Of a DNA stretch of 64,000 nucleotides, positions 7,961-17,083 are shown piece by piece (position 1 is the first letter of the stretch; each line of letters begins with the position of its first letter). The stretch lies in assembly GCA_900317625.1 (NCBI GenBank), contig ONHK01000012.1, forward strand, positions 1 through 64,000, written 5' to 3'. This DNA comes from an uncultured Treponema sp. GTDB taxonomy: Bacteria; Spirochaetota; Spirochaetia; Treponematales; Treponemataceae. The notes under the pieces are model-generated. The model searched no databases and was not told the origin of the DNA. It saw nothing but the letters and a program-made list of their open reading frames with translations. A program made the position numbers and the translations under genes.

Positions 7961-8584
7961 ATGGCTCGCATATCAACTGTTGAACGAAAAACTGGGGAAA
8001 CTCAGATTTCTCTTACATTGAATTTGGATGGTTCTGGCAAGTGCGAAATGGAAAATCCGATTGGATTTTTTGACCACATGTTGCGTTCTTTTTGTAAGCA
8101 TGGACTTTTTGATTTAAGCGGAACAATAAAGGGCGATTTGAATGTTGACCAGCACCATTTGATAGAAGACACAGGGATTGTTCTTGGTTTGTGTTTTGCA
8201 AAGGCTTTAGGTGACTGTGCCGGCATTTACAGAACCGGTTCGTTTTTGTACCCGATGGATGAGGCTTTGTTGCGGGCGGCAGTTGATTTTGGCGGTCGTC
8301 CGTTTCTTGTGTGCAATGCTGAGCTTACAGGAATTCCGCTTGTAAGTTTGAATGCAAATGGTGTGGAGGCAAGTTTTCAGACTGATTGTTTTGAGGATTT
8401 CTGGCAAGCCTTTGTAAATAGCGCGCAGTGTAATCTTCATCTTGATACATTGCGCGGCCGCAGCGACCATCATAAAATGGAAGGTTTGTTCAAAGCCGCT
8501 GCCCGCGCAATCCGTGACGCCGTTGAAATAGATCCACGCAGAAACGGTGCAATTCCTTCAACAAAAGGCACGATTGGTTCGTAA
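7961..8584 (+). CDS. hisB: Imidazoleglycerol-phosphate dehydratase
   Basis: Dehydrates imidazole glycerol phosphate to imidazole acetol phosphate in histidine synthesis. The 207-residue single-domain form lacks a fused phosphatase. Metal-binding motifs are present: GFFDHMLRSFCKHG near 36-49, DQHHLIEDTGIVLG near 67-80, and the second-half RSDHHKMEGLFKA. The start has AAGGA upstream. It is the second gene of hisGB and is followed by a strong terminator. Confidence 0.96.
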   Translation: MARISTVERKTGETQISLTLNLDGSGKCEMENPIGFFDHMLRSFCKHGLFDLSGTIKGDLNVDQHHLIEDTGIVLGLCFAKALGDCAGIYRTGSFLYPMDEALLRAAVDFGGRPFLVCNAELTGIPLVSLNANGVEASFQTDCFEDFWQAFVNSAQCNLHLDTLRGRSDHHKMEGLFKAAARAIRDAVEIDPRRNGAIPSTKGTIGS

Positions 8585-8602
8585 ATTCTAAAACAGAAAT
8601 AA

Positions 8603-8644
8603 AAAGGCAGTTCTTTGTTTTGCTTAAAGAACTGCCTTTTGTTT
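8603..8644. terminator. Bidirectional terminator between hisB and the convergent lipoprotein gene
   Basis: A perfect AAAGGCAGTTCTTT / AAAGAACTGCCTTT stem with a nine-base loop; T-rich tails follow on both strands. It can end both hisB and the lipoprotein transcript. Confidence 0.9.
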
Positions 8645-8668
8645 TAACTCAGAATATAATTATTTTTC

Positions 8669-9736
8669 TTATTCGTCAGTGCCATTAATTACGCTGCTAA
8701 GGTCAAAAAGCGATATATAAGATTCAAGGTCAGAAATGTTTGTGATTGTCTTATAATTGTAGATAACATTTCCGTCTAAATCGCATACATTGATTTTAAG
8801 AGAACCTTTTGAAGTTTCTGAATTGATAAATGTTTCTGGAGAAATAGAACATTCTGTGTCATCATTTACTATTTCATTATAAATTTTATCAAAATCAGTG
8901 AATGATATAGCAAGATTTAGTTCTGTTGAAATCTTTCCAGCAATGCCTTCGATTACGAATGAAGTGTAGCTAGTTGTTTCAAGATTTATTTTTGCAGAGC
9001 CAGTGATTTTCATAAAATCAGAAATACTTGTATAATCTCCATTTTGAATCTTATCTGAATCAATTTTTGTTGGGTCGATAGTTGTTGCAATGTTGTAATT
9101 GTAGTTCTGTGCGGAATTTACAGCAGTTTGTTTTAAATAGCTGTCTGAATCTGATTCAGTTTTTGTGAAATCTTTAAAGTATGTGGAGCATATTCCCTGT
9201 GTGTAAGATTGCGCTGTAGTAGTTCCGTCTGACGAATAGGCCGCTGACTGAGACATAAAGAACAACGGAATTGTCATTTTTATTCCTTCTGGAAGTTCGG
9301 TAATTTCACCAGGAGCTATAGAGTAGGCGAAGGAAGCTTTTCCATTGTTTTGAAGGTCTTGGTTAAAGTTTGTAATTTTTTCTTCCAAATCTTTGTAGAT
9401 TTTTGTTCCCAGTTGTTCAGTTGTCATTGCACGCATTGAATAATAATCTGAATCATCTTCATCGTCTTGAACAAAGCCTGAATAATCTGTTGCGCCGGCG
9501 ATAATTTTGTCAATTCCTGCAGAATCTAACGCAGCATTGATAGTGCTTTTGTCTTCTTCTTTTACAATCGAATCATACGATCCTTCTTCTACTGATACAG
9601 AAGCGGATGTTGCTTTATTTACGGTTGCTTTAAGCTCGTCGCTCCCCCCCCCCCCATCATCGTTTTTACAGCCAATGATACTTGCCATTGCAAAAATGCA
9701 AAGGCAGTTTGCAAAAAGTTTTAATACTCTTTTCAT
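8669..9736 (-). CDS. Lipoprotein with an in-frame poly-G tract near its N-terminus
   Basis: A 355-residue protein of unknown function. Residues 1-22 are a lipoprotein signal peptide with lipobox SIIGC, lipidation predicted at C23. Five residues later the coding strand has a run of 12 G, read as four Gly (28-31). The rest is polar, rich in Ser, Thr, Asp and Lys, and without a motif I recognise. AAGGAG lies upstream of the ATG. The run is in frame here, so the gene is ON; a change of one or two G would truncate the protein just after lipidation. It is transcribed alone toward the hisB terminator. Confidence 0.85.
   Translation of the reverse strand: MKRVLKLFANCLCIFAMASIIGCKNDDGGGGSDELKATVNKATSASVSVEEGSYDSIVKEEDKSTINAALDSAGIDKIIAGATDYSGFVQDDEDDSDYYSMRAMTTEQLGTKIYKDLEEKITNFNQDLQNNGKASFAYSIAPGEITELPEGIKMTIPLFFMSQSAAYSSDGTTTAQSYTQGICSTYFKDFTKTESDSDSYLKQTAVNSAQNYNYNIATTIDPTKIDSDKIQNGDYTSISDFMKITGSAKINLETTSYTSFVIEGIAGKISTELNLAISFTDFDKIYNEIVNDDTECSISPETFINSETSKGSLKINVCDLDGNVIYNYKTITNISDLESYISLFDLSSVINGTDE
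9644..9655 (-). repeat. Homopolymeric G12 tract (coding strand) in lipoprotein gene
   Basis: Twelve consecutive C on the plus strand, twelve G in the coding sense, located about 80 bases into the lipoprotein gene. Such tracts mutate by slipped-strand mispairing and are classic phase-variation switches. Confidence 0.9.
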
Positions 9737-9762
9737 AAAAAGACTCCTTGTTTTTTTGTATT

Positions 9763-11214
9763 TTAACCTAATTCATAGGTTTCATCATATTTTACCACCG
9801 ACACGTTTGGGAATCCATGTTCGTGCAGGTAATTTGTAAAGAATTCCTGGGCATCTTTTTCACCGTGAACCATGAAGATGTTTTTTAGTCGGCTTGTGTT
9901 GATTGTTTTTAGCCAGTCGGTCATTTCCTCGTAATCGGCGTGGGCACTGAATGCGTTTATTTGCTCAACTTGCGCTTTTACCTGATAAAGGTCGCCTAGG
10001 ATTTTTACTTCTTTTGCTCCGTCACGGATTCTTCGGCCCAAAGTATTTTCTGCCATGTAGCCAACTATAAGGACTGTGTTGCGTTCATTACTTATTTCAT
10101 TTGCAAGATGATAAAGGACTCGCCCGGCTTCGCACATTCCGTCTGCGGAAATAATAATCATCGGTCCTTCTTTTTTATTAAGAGCCTTTGATTCTTCTAC
10201 GCTGGTTGTAAATGTAAGTGAACCAAATCCAAACGGATTTTTATGGTGCTTTAAGAACGCTTCGTTTACGCTTTCGTCATAACATTCTGGATGAACGCGG
10301 AAAACGCTTGTTGCATTTGCTGCCATTGGAGAATCAACATAAATTGGAACAACCGGAATTTTTTTCTGGTCTGTCAAAAGATGTAAATAGTAAACAAGTT
10401 CCTGGACTCGTTCTATTGCAAAAGATGGAATTATGATTTTTCCTTTTTTTGCGCAAGTGTCGCGGACAACCCGTTCTAGCTCCTTGAGCGCAAAATCTCG
10501 GTTTTCGTGCTTTCGGTTTCCGTAAGTTGATTCAAGAACAATATAATCTGGAGCTGGAATATCTGTTGCCGGCGGACGTATAATCGGTTTTTCTTTTCGT
10601 CCAATGTCGCCTGTAAAAAGAATCCTTGTTTCGTTTTCTCCTGTTGAATGGACATACGGAGTGCTTAAACCTGAATGCCATCCACGGATTGAAAGGCTTG
10701 CGAACGCTGAACCAAGAATGTGTCCCGCGTCAAAAAATTCCAGCTGAACATCCGGGGCAATATACATTTTTCTGTTGTAAGAAAGAGAGATGATTTGGTT
10801 TGCGCATTTTACAACATCATCTTCATCAAATATTGGCCGCCAGTTGAATTTTTCACCTTTTTTCTTTGCCTGTTTCGCAAGAAATTCCGCATCTCTTGCT
10901 TGAATACGTGCGCTGTCCATCATTACAAGGTTTGCAATGTCGCGGGTTGCAGGAGTTGCATAGATATTTCCGTTGTAGCCTTTTTTTGTAAGAACCGGCA
11001 AAAGTCCGCAATGGTCATAATGTCCGTGGGTAAGGATTACGGCTTCAAGTTTTTCGTGGTTAAAGTCAAAATTTCTGTTTTTATCGTCAGATTCTTTTCG
11101 TTTTCCCTGAAAAGCGCCGCAGTCAATCATAATTTGACGGCTGTCGATTTCTAGAATATGTTTTGAACCGGTAACTTCCTGTGCCGCACCGAGTGAATAC
11201 AATTTTATTCCCAT
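9763..11214 (-). CDS. Beta-CASP metallo-beta-lactamase-fold RNA-processing enzyme
   Basis: A 483-residue protein of the MBL-fold beta-CASP family (CPSF73/YSH1-like RNases). The zinc motif HGHYDHCG starts at residue 63, with further ligands in the DAGHILGSAF and LFTGDIG segments. The beta-CASP part carries VLESTYGNR, the SADGMCEAGR segment and the C-terminal FSAHADYEEMTDWL and MVHGEKDAQ motifs. The start at 11214 is chosen because AAGGAG lies seven bases upstream; an in-frame ATG seven codons earlier precedes the ribosome-binding site. Probable role: cytoplasmic exo- or endoribonuclease; the exact substrate is unknown. It is monocistronic, with a long palindromic repeat ending 20 bases before its start. 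Confidence 0.9.
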   Translation of the reverse strand: MGIKLYSLGAAQEVTGSKHILEIDSRQIMIDCGAFQGKRKESDDKNRNFDFNHEKLEAVILTHGHYDHCGLLPVLTKKGYNGNIYATPATRDIANLVMMDSARIQARDAEFLAKQAKKKGEKFNWRPIFDEDDVVKCANQIISLSYNRKMYIAPDVQLEFFDAGHILGSAFASLSIRGWHSGLSTPYVHSTGENETRILFTGDIGRKEKPIIRPPATDIPAPDYIVLESTYGNRKHENRDFALKELERVVRDTCAKKGKIIIPSFAIERVQELVYYLHLLTDQKKIPVVPIYVDSPMAANATSVFRVHPECYDESVNEAFLKHHKNPFGFGSLTFTTSVEESKALNKKEGPMIIISADGMCEAGRVLYHLANEISNERNTVLIVGYMAENTLGRRIRDGAKEVKILGDLYQVKAQVEQINAFSAHADYEEMTDWLKTINTSRLKNIFMVHGEKDAQEFFTNYLHEHGFPNVSVVKYDETYELG

Positions 11215-11234
11215 AAAGCATCTCCTTGGCTGCA

Positions 11235-11451
11235 AAAATTAATAGTGTTAGATTTGAGTTTATTGATAATATGATAAAAGCGTAAGCGAAGTTTTAATTT
11301 GTGAAGACTTTGAGCGATTGAAAAAGTTAAAGTGCGTAGCACCCAAATCAATACAAGCGTAGCGCGAGCTCAACCGTCTGGAGCAAATTGAAAATTCGCT
11401 GAGAGCGATTTTTCACAATTATTGAAACTCAAATTTCATACTATTAATTTT
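11235..11451. repeat. ~217-bp palindromic element, copy 1
   Basis: The ends are inverted repeats: AATTAATAGTGTTAGATTTG on the left mirrors CAAATTTCATACTATTAATT on the right. Inside, AGCGAAGTTTTAATTTG is mirrored by CAAATTGAAAATTCGCT, so the whole unit can fold into one long imperfect hairpin centred near 11343. A second copy of nearly the same length lies at 20240-20454 with a highly similar core. The left end is 20 bases from the start of the minus-strand nuclease gene. It occupies most of the 332-base divergent gap; a promoter for the plus-strand gene fills the remainder. Confidence 0.8.
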
Positions 11452-11483
11452 AGCACGGTGTTTTTAATTAACAAGAAAATTAT

Positions 11484-11512
11484 TTGATAACTGCAATAGA
11501 TTCTTATATAAT
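11484..11512 (+). promoter_or_regulatory. Predicted sigma-70 promoter
   Basis: TTGATA, 17 bases, TATAAT, 34 bases upstream of the chosen GTG start of the DUF2804-like gene. The strength of this promoter argues against a translation start inside it. Confidence 0.7.
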
Positions 11513-11546
11513 GTATGGAAATTGTTTTATTTTATTGAGGATTTTT

Positions 11547-12620
11547 GTGTATTCTAGACCTCTTGTAAAAGCGCCTGACAGTATTGTTCAGAACGGAAAA
11601 ATTAATTTTGGTTCTTTTTCTGGAGTTTCTAATGCGGTTGACATCCGTGGTGTAAAGGCTCCGTTTGCCGGCGTTCCGACTTCAACGTTTTTTTCTAATT
11701 TTAGAATAAAGAGTCGGGTTTGCTTTGTTTTTGCGGTTGAAAACTATATCGGGCTTGCAGAATTTTTTGATGACAAGGCATTTGGGCTTGCGGAAGTGAT
11801 TTTCTGGAATAAGGAAAATGGCCAGAAACTTGCATATCATTCTTTTATGGGGCCGAGAAGGCGTTTTGTTCCTGTGAATACATTCGAGGCGGCCTGCAAT
11901 ACTTTTTCAAGCACAAGGTATATAAAAATCAGCTGGAGCAGAAAAAGGGATAAAATTGCGTTGTCTTTTACTGTTCGTGGGGATAAATTTAGGCCGGCGG
12001 TGAAGGCAAAATATATTGCGCATTTGAACAGTGATAATAAAAATGCGAATGAAGTCCTTTTTGTGAATCCGGCTCCTACAATGCAGCGTTGTACGGCAAC
12101 CTGGTTTATTCCCATGAGTCTTGAGGGTGGACTGAACACAGGAAAACATCGGCATCATATAAAGGAAATTCCGCAGGGCAAGGGGCTTGGGCTTTTTATG
12201 TTGAACAGAACATATCTAAGACCTCGTTCTTCCAGCGAAATTATGTACGGAATGGCAAATATAAACGGCAAAGATATTGTCTTTTCTTTTGGGAACACAA
12301 GCTATATGGCGTTGGATGAAGATACTTTCAACAACGATATGCTTTCTGTTGATGGAGAAATTACTGCTATGCCACCTGTTCAGATTACACATCCTTTTGG
12401 AATTGCAAAAAAATGGGTTGCGCAGGACACAGAGGGAATGGTCGATTTGGCGTTCAATCCTTCATCTGTAAGCAACCGGACTTTAAATATCATTGTTATG
12501 CGCAATGTTTACACAACAATTTACGGCACTTTTGACGGCGTGCTTGTTTCAAAAAACGGAGATAAAATTATTCTTAAAAATTGCCCTGGAATCGTGAAAA
12601 AAAGTCATATCCGGTTGTAG
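11547..12620 (+). CDS. DUF2804-like protein of unknown function
   Basis: A 357-residue protein that I tentatively place in the DUF2804 family from its overall pattern: N-terminal SRPLVKAP and a NGKINFGSFSG segment, a FSNFRIKSRVCFVFAVENYIG-type beta segment, FMGPRRRFVPV, and a C-terminal half rich in beta strands (MYGMANINGKDIVFSFG). Biochemical function is not known for this family. The GTG at 11547 is chosen because GAGG is six bases upstream and a strong promoter covers the earlier candidate ATG. It heads a plus-strand series of genes that runs to rsmG. Confidence 0.65.
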   Translation: MYSRPLVKAPDSIVQNGKINFGSFSGVSNAVDIRGVKAPFAGVPTSTFFSNFRIKSRVCFVFAVENYIGLAEFFDDKAFGLAEVIFWNKENGQKLAYHSFMGPRRRFVPVNTFEAACNTFSSTRYIKISWSRKRDKIALSFTVRGDKFRPAVKAKYIAHLNSDNKNANEVLFVNPAPTMQRCTATWFIPMSLEGGLNTGKHRHHIKEIPQGKGLGLFMLNRTYLRPRSSSEIMYGMANINGKDIVFSFGNTSYMALDEDTFNNDMLSVDGEITAMPPVQITHPFGIAKKWVAQDTEGMVDLAFNPSSVSNRTLNIIVMRNVYTTIYGTFDGVLVSKNGDKIILKNCPGIVKKSHIRL

Positions 12621-12636
12621 CAAGGGGGAAAATTTT

Positions 12637-14613
12637 ATGCAGGAAGATGGAAAAAGAGCCAGAGAAGCTGACTGGGCACCTGGAACATTGGATAGAACAA
12701 GAAAAGCGATTGGTCAGTTGAATCCAGGTGAAGCAGAGATAATGTCAAAAAAACTTGGAGGAGAGATTATGTATGAACGTTCAGATAGTTCAAATTCTAC
12801 AGGAAAATCTACAAAAGGCACAGGGCGTTTGATGCGTCAGACTTCTTCTGGAAATTCGGAAAATTCCTCAAATTCAAATGCTGGCTCAAATGAACATCAT
12901 GGAAATGGTTCCCGCAAGCGTCAGGAAGAACTTGCTCCTGTAACCGCAAAGCTTAATTCTCTTTTTGACAAGCTTATGATGCGCGATGAATATGGAATCA
13001 AGCCAAATTATGGACTTTTTAACTTTATAAAATATTTTCAGCAGAATGGGCATGAGCAGGTTGTCTCAGAATTCTGCACGGTGACTTTAAAGCATCACAT
13101 TGAGAATTTGTCCGGTTTTATTACGGTCATAAAAACTTTGATTCAGATTGCTCCGGCTTCATACAAGGCAAAAATTGCAAGCGGAACGGAAACAAAATTC
13201 AAATTTCTTAGGATGATTGCCGGCTGGACAATGCAGAACGTAAAACTTTCACATATTGAACTTTTGGATTTGCCTCAGCCGTATGTTGTTCAGGATTTGA
13301 TTCCATATATCCGCTCGGTTTATAAACTTTTGATCCAGGTTTATTATTACGGTGAAAATAAAATTCCAAAGCTCATAAAAGAAATTTACACAGATGAAGT
13401 TTCTTATCCGGATTCGCCGCAGGAAAAACTTTCATCGCTTGCAAAAGAGGCGATTACCGACTGGCTTTATATTCAGAATGAGATTGTGAAAAAGTGCTAT
13501 CCGCTTTTAATGAGAATGAGTTCCGATACTTACGAGGAATATCCGGATTTTTTCAAGGTGAAAGTTGCAGATATTCTGAAATTTGTAGGGCTTCATAAAT
13601 ACGATTTGCTTTTGCAGGAAAAAACTAAAACTGTGAAAGTTGAGGAAACTGAAAAAAAGAAAAATACGGTCTTAAAGCCGGAAAAAGGAATAAAAGATCA
13701 GGTTGTAACAACAGGAATCAAATTGCTGGATCAGCTTTTTCCACAGGCGGGATTTGCACAGCTGGAAAAACATCCGGATATGTATCCATATTTTCAGCCG
13801 CTTTATCATTTTGCGGATGGATTTAACGTTCTTAGCCCTGAAAATCCGCTGCAGGTTACAGTTGTTCTTCTTCGTATTTTGGAAGACTGCTTTGTTGGTT
13901 GCCGGAATATAAATTTTGTGCCAAATGCAAATTCTGCGGCAAATAAGGAAAAGGATTCAATTTCTTCTATTCTGGATGACTGGTCCGCTTACCGCGAAAA
14001 TGTTTTTGAAAAGCTTTATTGCGATCCGCTGAACGACCTTGTGAACCAGATTTATTCACAGGACGATTATGAAGATTCCCAGTTTGGAAAAAAACTGATT
14101 ACATCATTGCTTTGGCAGACACAATGGCATTTTCTTCCGCATTTTAAATTTGACCAGCTTATTTTGGAGCGGCCACAGGATGAAAGCAAATACCGCCCGC
14201 TTTTTATGCGTACAGATTTTGCGCGCTCATATTTTACGGAAGCAGTTGCTTTGTGTGATAAAGTTGCTTCAATGCACGGCGATGTTTCTTTGGTTTCAAA
14301 TCCTTGGGAACATTACAAATTTGATATTTCAAATGAAATTTCAAAACGTCTGGATACATTGCTTGGGGCGAACAACACAACGGCAAATACAAATGCGAAC
14401 AATGCAAATCTTTTAAAATACACGCTTTGCATTCTTGCGGTTCTTGATTGGTGGATAAATAATCCTGAAAGTCCGGCGTATACAACAAATCCAAGACGTA
14501 TTTACCGAATTTCAGAAGAAGATGGAAAACCGAAATTTTCAGTTCCAGAGCGAAATGATCAGAACAAATTGTTCGCCGCTCAGATTCGTGCCGCTTTGAC
14601 AAAAAAGGCATAA
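12637..14613 (+). CDS. Conserved-looking hypothetical protein, 658 residues
   Basis: I do not recognise a family. Residues 1-95 are polar and low in complexity (Ser, Asn, Gly), with no signal peptide, so it is probably cytoplasmic with a disordered N-terminus. From about 100 onward it is predicted to be largely helical, with an internal Lys/Glu linker near 330-350 and a second helical region to the end. A GGGGG Shine-Dalgarno precedes the ATG. It begins 17 bases after the DUF2804-like gene and is followed 30 bases later by an HExxH protein, so these genes are probably cotranscribed. The general build recalls the DUF5312 protein at 39932-41509, but no alignment was made. Confidence 0.8.
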   Translation: MQEDGKRAREADWAPGTLDRTRKAIGQLNPGEAEIMSKKLGGEIMYERSDSSNSTGKSTKGTGRLMRQTSSGNSENSSNSNAGSNEHHGNGSRKRQEELAPVTAKLNSLFDKLMMRDEYGIKPNYGLFNFIKYFQQNGHEQVVSEFCTVTLKHHIENLSGFITVIKTLIQIAPASYKAKIASGTETKFKFLRMIAGWTMQNVKLSHIELLDLPQPYVVQDLIPYIRSVYKLLIQVYYYGENKIPKLIKEIYTDEVSYPDSPQEKLSSLAKEAITDWLYIQNEIVKKCYPLLMRMSSDTYEEYPDFFKVKVADILKFVGLHKYDLLLQEKTKTVKVEETEKKKNTVLKPEKGIKDQVVTTGIKLLDQLFPQAGFAQLEKHPDMYPYFQPLYHFADGFNVLSPENPLQVTVVLLRILEDCFVGCRNINFVPNANSAANKEKDSISSILDDWSAYRENVFEKLYCDPLNDLVNQIYSQDDYEDSQFGKKLITSLLWQTQWHFLPHFKFDQLILERPQDESKYRPLFMRTDFARSYFTEAVALCDKVASMHGDVSLVSNPWEHYKFDISNEISKRLDTLLGANNTTANTNANNANLLKYTLCILAVLDWWINNPESPAYTTNPRRIYRISEEDGKPKFSVPERNDQNKLFAAQIRAALTKKA

Positions 14614-14643
14614 TGTTTTGTAATTATAGAAAAGTAGGAAAAA

Positions 14644-15459
14644 ATGGATAACGCAAAAATAAAAGAAATTCTTATGGACATTGCGCCAACGGAACTTGAT
14701 TTTTCAGTAATTCAGACAGGAAAAGAAAGCAAGCGTGTGAATGGTTTTTATATGCCAGACACGCACGAGATTTTTTTGCACAATAAAAATTTTCAGAACG
14801 ACAATCAGCTGATTTACACGGCGGTTCATGAATATACTCATCATCTTCAGTCAGAAGAATTGCTTTCCACAACCGGGAACGCTGGAACAGTTTACAATGC
14901 AAAAGTTCACAACCAGCATTTTTGGGCAAAGTTTAATGAGCTTCTTTTGGTTGCGGAAGAAAAAGGTTATTACAAACTTGAGTGGGAATCTAATCCTGAA
15001 CTTTTGGCGCTTACTGAAAAAATAAAAAAGGAATATCTGGAAGCAAACGGAAAAATGATGCAGGAGTTTGGAAAACTTTTAATAAAAGCGCACGAACTTT
15101 GCGAGGAAGCAAATATCCGTTACGAAGATTATATTGACCGCGTTTTGTGCCTTCCGCGAAATACTGCGAAAGATATTCAAAAAGTTGCCCGCGTTGAAGT
15201 GAATCCTGCAATCGGTTTTGAAAATATGAAAGTTGTGGCTTCTGTCCGAAAAAAAGATGAGCGTCAGGAAGTTGAAAAAGAATTTTTGGATGGAAAAAGT
15301 CCTGCATCCGTCCGCGAAATGATGAAGCAAAAAGCTGCTTGTGCAACAAAAATGGATGCGCGCGGAAAACTTGAAAAGGAGAAAAATCGGCTGGAAAAAA
15401 CAATTGCTCAGCTTACTCAACGGCTTGAATACGTGGAGGAAAGCCTTGCGAATATGTAG
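14644..15459 (+). CDS. Putative zinc-dependent peptidase-like protein with HExxH motif and C-terminal coiled coil
   Basis: A 271-residue protein whose first half carries VHEYTHHLQ with the zincin motif HEYTH at residues 62-66, preceded by TAVHEYTHH hydrophobic helix features and followed by an HNQHFWAKFNELL segment that could give a third ligand. Residues 225-271 are a Lys/Glu-rich coiled coil. There is no signal peptide. The Shine-Dalgarno AGGAA precedes the ATG. It overlaps the next gene by 14 bases, indicating translational coupling. Activity is not proven; the motif alone supports a metallopeptidase fold. Confidence 0.75.
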   Translation: MDNAKIKEILMDIAPTELDFSVIQTGKESKRVNGFYMPDTHEIFLHNKNFQNDNQLIYTAVHEYTHHLQSEELLSTTGNAGTVYNAKVHNQHFWAKFNELLLVAEEKGYYKLEWESNPELLALTEKIKKEYLEANGKMMQEFGKLLIKAHELCEEANIRYEDYIDRVLCLPRNTAKDIQKVARVEVNPAIGFENMKVVASVRKKDERQEVEKEFLDGKSPASVREMMKQKAACATKMDARGKLEKEKNRLEKTIAQLTQRLEYVEESLANM

Positions 15460-16378
15460 GAATTTTCTTTTAAGATTTGTACTTCTTTCTGTTTTTTGTG
15501 CGGCTTCATTTTGTCAGATGGAAATGCCTTCTGTTTCAATGCCGTCAATTTCAAGTTCGGAAAGCCCTGCGATGCCACGAATTTCAGCTCCAGTGTTAGG
15601 AACAAAATTTTATACGCCAGGATTTGTGAATACAAATATCTCAAACAAAGAAAATAAATCAGATTCTTCGGAAAATGAAAAAAAATCATTGCAGGCAACA
15701 GTTGAAAACGCGGCAAAATCAAGAACTCAGACGCAGGATGCTGTTTCAAAAGCGTTGAATTATCTTTCTGCGGATGATGTTTCGTACTTAGGAAGCAATG
15801 GGCTTTTTGACGGAATCTACGGTCTGCTTGGAAATGACGTTGCTGTTTCAAATCAGTTTGCAAAAAATAATCATAATGATGTTCTGTTGAATTCTGTTAT
15901 GGAGGAACTTTCTGATTTAAAGAAAAAAACAGAACAAAATTCTCAGGCGTTGAAAAAATCGAATTTGCCGGTTACAAATTCCGGGGCGGCTGGAGAAAAT
16001 TCAAAATTCAGCCCGAAAATTCTAAGATTTGTAGTAAATGGCTACAGCATCAAAGACACAATTCGCACGGTTTATTTCAGCAAAAAAGAAAACGATGGCT
16101 CATTCTTGCTTACCGGCGACCGAAAATACACAAGCGACGGAAAATCCCGCGATGAGACTTTTTATCTTTTGTTCAAGGCTGATGGAAATTGCGGAACTTC
16201 TGCAGGATATTTTGTGGAGCCGCAAGTTATTCAAGATTATAAAAATGAATATTCATTTCTTTATCAACTGACTCAAAAACCAAAACTAAAAGCTGAAAAA
16301 ACTGGAAATCTTGTTTCGCTGAAATATGTTTCAAACGGTTGGAATATGGATTTTTTGCTTGATATTGGTGATGAATAA
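15446..16378 (+). CDS. Secreted protein of unknown function
   Basis: From a TTG start at 15446, chosen because GGAGG lies six bases upstream, the protein has 310 residues and a clear signal peptide (RNFLLRFVLLSVFCAASFCQ). Upstream in-frame ATGs lie deep in the preceding gene and lack a ribosome-binding site. The mature part begins with a Ser/Pro/Met-rich stretch, then a helical linker, and ends with a beta-rich region of about 120 residues (ILRFVVNGYSIKDTIRTVYF onward). No family recognised. It is translationally coupled to the HExxH gene and lies 15 bases before rsmG. Confidence 0.75.
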   Translation: MRICRNFLLRFVLLSVFCAASFCQMEMPSVSMPSISSSESPAMPRISAPVLGTKFYTPGFVNTNISNKENKSDSSENEKKSLQATVENAAKSRTQTQDAVSKALNYLSADDVSYLGSNGLFDGIYGLLGNDVAVSNQFAKNNHNDVLLNSVMEELSDLKKKTEQNSQALKKSNLPVTNSGAAGENSKFSPKILRFVVNGYSIKDTIRTVYFSKKENDGSFLLTGDRKYTSDGKSRDETFYLLFKADGNCGTSAGYFVEPQVIQDYKNEYSFLYQLTQKPKLKAEKTGNLVSLKYVSNGWNMDFLLDIGDE

Positions 16379-16393
16379 TTTTCAGGAATAAAA

Positions 16394-17083
16394 ATGGCAG
16401 TATCAGAAAAACTTTTGAACGGATTAAAACTTATTGGAATTCCGACGGAAAGAATAGAAGATTTTTCAAAAAAACTTGATAAGTACATCAATGAGATAAT
16501 TCTTTTTAATTCTGCGTATAATCTTACGAACACAAGCGTTTATGACGAGATTGTTGTGAATCATATTTTGGATAGCCTTGCGCCATATAAGATTTTTCTG
16601 GAACTTTCAAAAGAATTTAACGCCGAAAATTTTAAGATTGCGGATATTGGTTCTGGCGGCGGACTACCAGGAATTCCGCTGGCAACAGTTTTTCCAGATT
16701 TTAGTTTTACTTTGGTTGAGCGCATGGATAAGAGATGTGCATTCCTTGAAAATTGTGCGGCGATTTGTGGTTTAAAAAATGTTTCTGTCCTTAAAAAAGA
16801 AGCTGAAAAAGTTCCTTCTGAAAGTTTTGACATTTCAACATTCCGTGCGTTCCGTCCTTTGGATGAAAAAATGACAAAAACTTTATTGGCTCTTACAAAA
16901 AAAGGCGGAATTCTTGCTGCTTACAAAGCAAAGTCAGAAAGCATCGAAAAAGAAATGGAAGAAATAAAATCGCTCGGGTTGGAATTTTCTGTAAAAAAAT
17001 TGTTTGTTCCGTATCTTACAGAAAATTCTGCCGGCAAGGATGAACGCGAGCGAAATCTTGTTATAATTAAAAAATGTGAGTAG
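16394..17083 (+). CDS. rsmG: 16S rRNA (guanine-527-N7)-methyltransferase
   Basis: Methylates G527 of 16S rRNA using S-adenosylmethionine. The 229-residue length is normal. The SAM-binding motif IADIGSGGGLPGIPLA is at about 80-95, preceded by the family-typical NLTNTSVYDEIVVNHILDSL. The C-terminus has the GGILAAYKAK segment. AGGAA precedes the ATG. It is the last gene of the plus-strand series and its 3' end overlaps the convergent TPR gene by 17 bases. Confidence 0.95.
   Translation: MAVSEKLLNGLKLIGIPTERIEDFSKKLDKYINEIILFNSAYNLTNTSVYDEIVVNHILDSLAPYKIFLELSKEFNAENFKIADIGSGGGLPGIPLATVFPDFSFTLVERMDKRCAFLENCAAICGLKNVSVLKKEAEKVPSESFDISTFRAFRPLDEKMTKTLLALTKKGGILAAYKAKSESIEKEMEEIKSLGLEFSVKKLFVPYLTENSAGKDERERNLVIIKKCE

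Noticed and set aside
11484..11546. Upstream ATG-like extension of the DUF2804-like gene
   Set aside because: The stretch contains a strong sigma-70 promoter and the GTG at 11547 has a proper Shine-Dalgarno.
15341..15445. Longer form of the secreted protein starting inside the HExxH gene
   Set aside because: The added residues are out-of-frame translation of the preceding gene and would bury the signal peptide; the TTG at 15446 has GGAGG in place.
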